64,000 nt of DNA. Source: Rhizobiaceae bacterium (GTDB lineage Bacteria > Pseudomonadota > Alphaproteobacteria > Rhizobiales > Rhizobiaceae). Within the stretch, counting starts at the first letter, position 1. Each line of letters starts with the position of its first letter. Below the pieces are notes generated by a model. The model saw only the letters and a program-made list of their open reading frames with translations. It made no database searches and had not been told where the DNA came from. Positions 63,481 to 64,000 of this stretch are shown piece after piece. A program made the translations under genes and the position numbers. The stretch covers positions 248,001 through 312,000 of the forward strand of contig JABABQ010000062.1 of the NCBI GenBank assembly GCA_014238155.1, written 5' to 3'.

Positions 63481-63700
63481 CAGTGCTTGCGCTCACGCAG
63501 GCGGCTTTGCCGCCGCTCCGCGGGGGCGGGGCTGGCCGCCCCGGACGGCTCTTCGCCGTCTGGAACGGGCACATCAGAGTTCGCCGTCGTCGTCGACAGG
63601 CAAACTCCACAACCTGCGTGTCAGGCGGCGAAGAGCCGCCCGGCGCACGTGCGCCGCGCAGGCGTTTGGCAAAGCCAAACTGCCGTGAGCGCAAGCGCTG
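63481..63700. repeat. Palindromic element E2, related to E1
   Basis: The 17-base ends CAGTGCTTGCGCTCACG (63481-63497) and CGTGAGCGCAAGCGCTG (63684-63700) are inverted repeats with one mismatch. Inside are GGCGGCTTTGCCGCC, then GACGGC-TCTTC-GCCGTC and GGCGGC-GAAGA-GCCGCC hairpins in the same order and orientation as in E1. It begins 19 bases after the 2OG oxygenase stop. Confidence 0.8.
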
Positions 63701-63734
63701 ATAAGCGCAAAAAACAAAATACTACCGGAGGCAT

Positions 63735-63953
63735 CGCTGCGGCGGCGGCGAGCGCTGCAGCGGCGAAAAGCCTCTGGTAGTCAGGGAGTTAAGAAATCGC
63801 CCATAGACGACCGCAATGGCCTTTAGATATTCCCCCGAAGGGAAAGCTCCTGAACATGCGCCAGCCCGATCCGAAGGTTGAGGAGGTATCGTTACGGTCA
63901 ATACCGACCGCTTCTGGAGAGGCAATCACGCCCCGAAGCATGCGAGTGTTGCA
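63735..63953 (-). repeat. Repeat X, right copy (inverted partner of 58944-59159)
   Basis: The minus strand matches 58944-59159, including the 42-base identical core. One end forms its own hairpin: ACTACCGGAGGC (63721-63732) pairs with GCCTCTGGTAGT around GCC triplets. The remaining bases to 64000 show no gene; whatever lies beyond is outside the window. Confidence 0.8.
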
Positions 63954-64000
63954 GGCTCTGCGGGGAGACTTGCAGGAGCGGGGGTGATAGGAAGGGTGAG

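Noticed and set aside
58910-64000. Insertion sequence or integron cassette
   Set aside because: No transposase, integrase or attC-like site is present; only non-coding repeats were found.

Overview
The window reads as a stretch of an alphaproteobacterial chromosome, most likely from the Hyphomicrobiales (Rhizobiales) or a close marine relative, with moderate G+C. The evidence is gene order and family type: dnaX-ybaB with a small SRP RNA gene just upstream, split mnmD/mnmC-type genes, cmk-rpsA, ubiE-ubiB-coaBC, dapB-gpmA, def-fmt-truA, and a DnaX clamp-loader subunit that keeps only one of the usual zinc cysteines. No rRNA, tRNA, CRISPR array, prophage or transposase gene was found.

Layout. 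1-3 kb: the tail of an outer-membrane barrel gene, then a taurine/sulfonate-type ABC importer. 3-9.5 kb: ybaB, dnaX, ffs, a HIT protein, nudC, mnmC/mnmD-type genes and an RlpA-like protein. 9.5-20.5 kb: rpsA and cmk; ubiE, ubiB and coaBC; gpmA, dapB, an MsbA-like exporter and glucokinase. 20.7-30.7 kb: an orphan BMP-type binding protein, rmuC, def-fmt-truA, a nucleoside salvage set (deoB, add, upp), an SDR and a PLP sulfur-amino-acid enzyme. 30.7-44.8 kb: a BCCT transporter, a small accessory block of unknown genes with an XRE regulator, panE, a diguanylate cyclase, a DUF2189 membrane protein, a TPR protein and a stress-flavoured group (SPW protein, AraC regulator, DUF4142 protein, cupredoxin, cold-shock protein, two NTF2-like proteins).

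44.8-58.9 kb is the most interesting part. It is an apparently single operon of 13 tightly coupled genes: a GntR/UTRA regulator, a complete branched-chain-amino-acid-type (Liv) ABC importer, an aconitase-family hydratase in two subunits, an isocitrate-lyase-family C-C lyase, HyuB and HyuA (ATP-dependent hydantoinase/oxoprolinase), an isochorismatase-fold hydrolase whose nucleophilic Cys position is Gly, and a fumarate-reductase-type flavoprotein. I infer uptake and catabolism of a cyclic amide or imide through ring opening, formation of an unsaturated dicarboxylate, hydration and C-C cleavage. I do not recognise it as a described pathway.

58.9-64 kb: a block of four genes (MFS, small protein, DMT transporter, 2OG-Fe(II) oxygenase) framed by repeats. 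A ~215 bp sequence occurs on both sides in inverted orientation, and just inside each copy lies a 220-280 bp palindromic element. A MITE-like element sits in the left flank. Other window-wide signals are a 13-base motif at gene 3' ends, GCC/GTC triplet tracts that add Ala/Thr tails to several proteins, an A8 slippery run in dnaX, and a G10 tract just before a regulator start codon.
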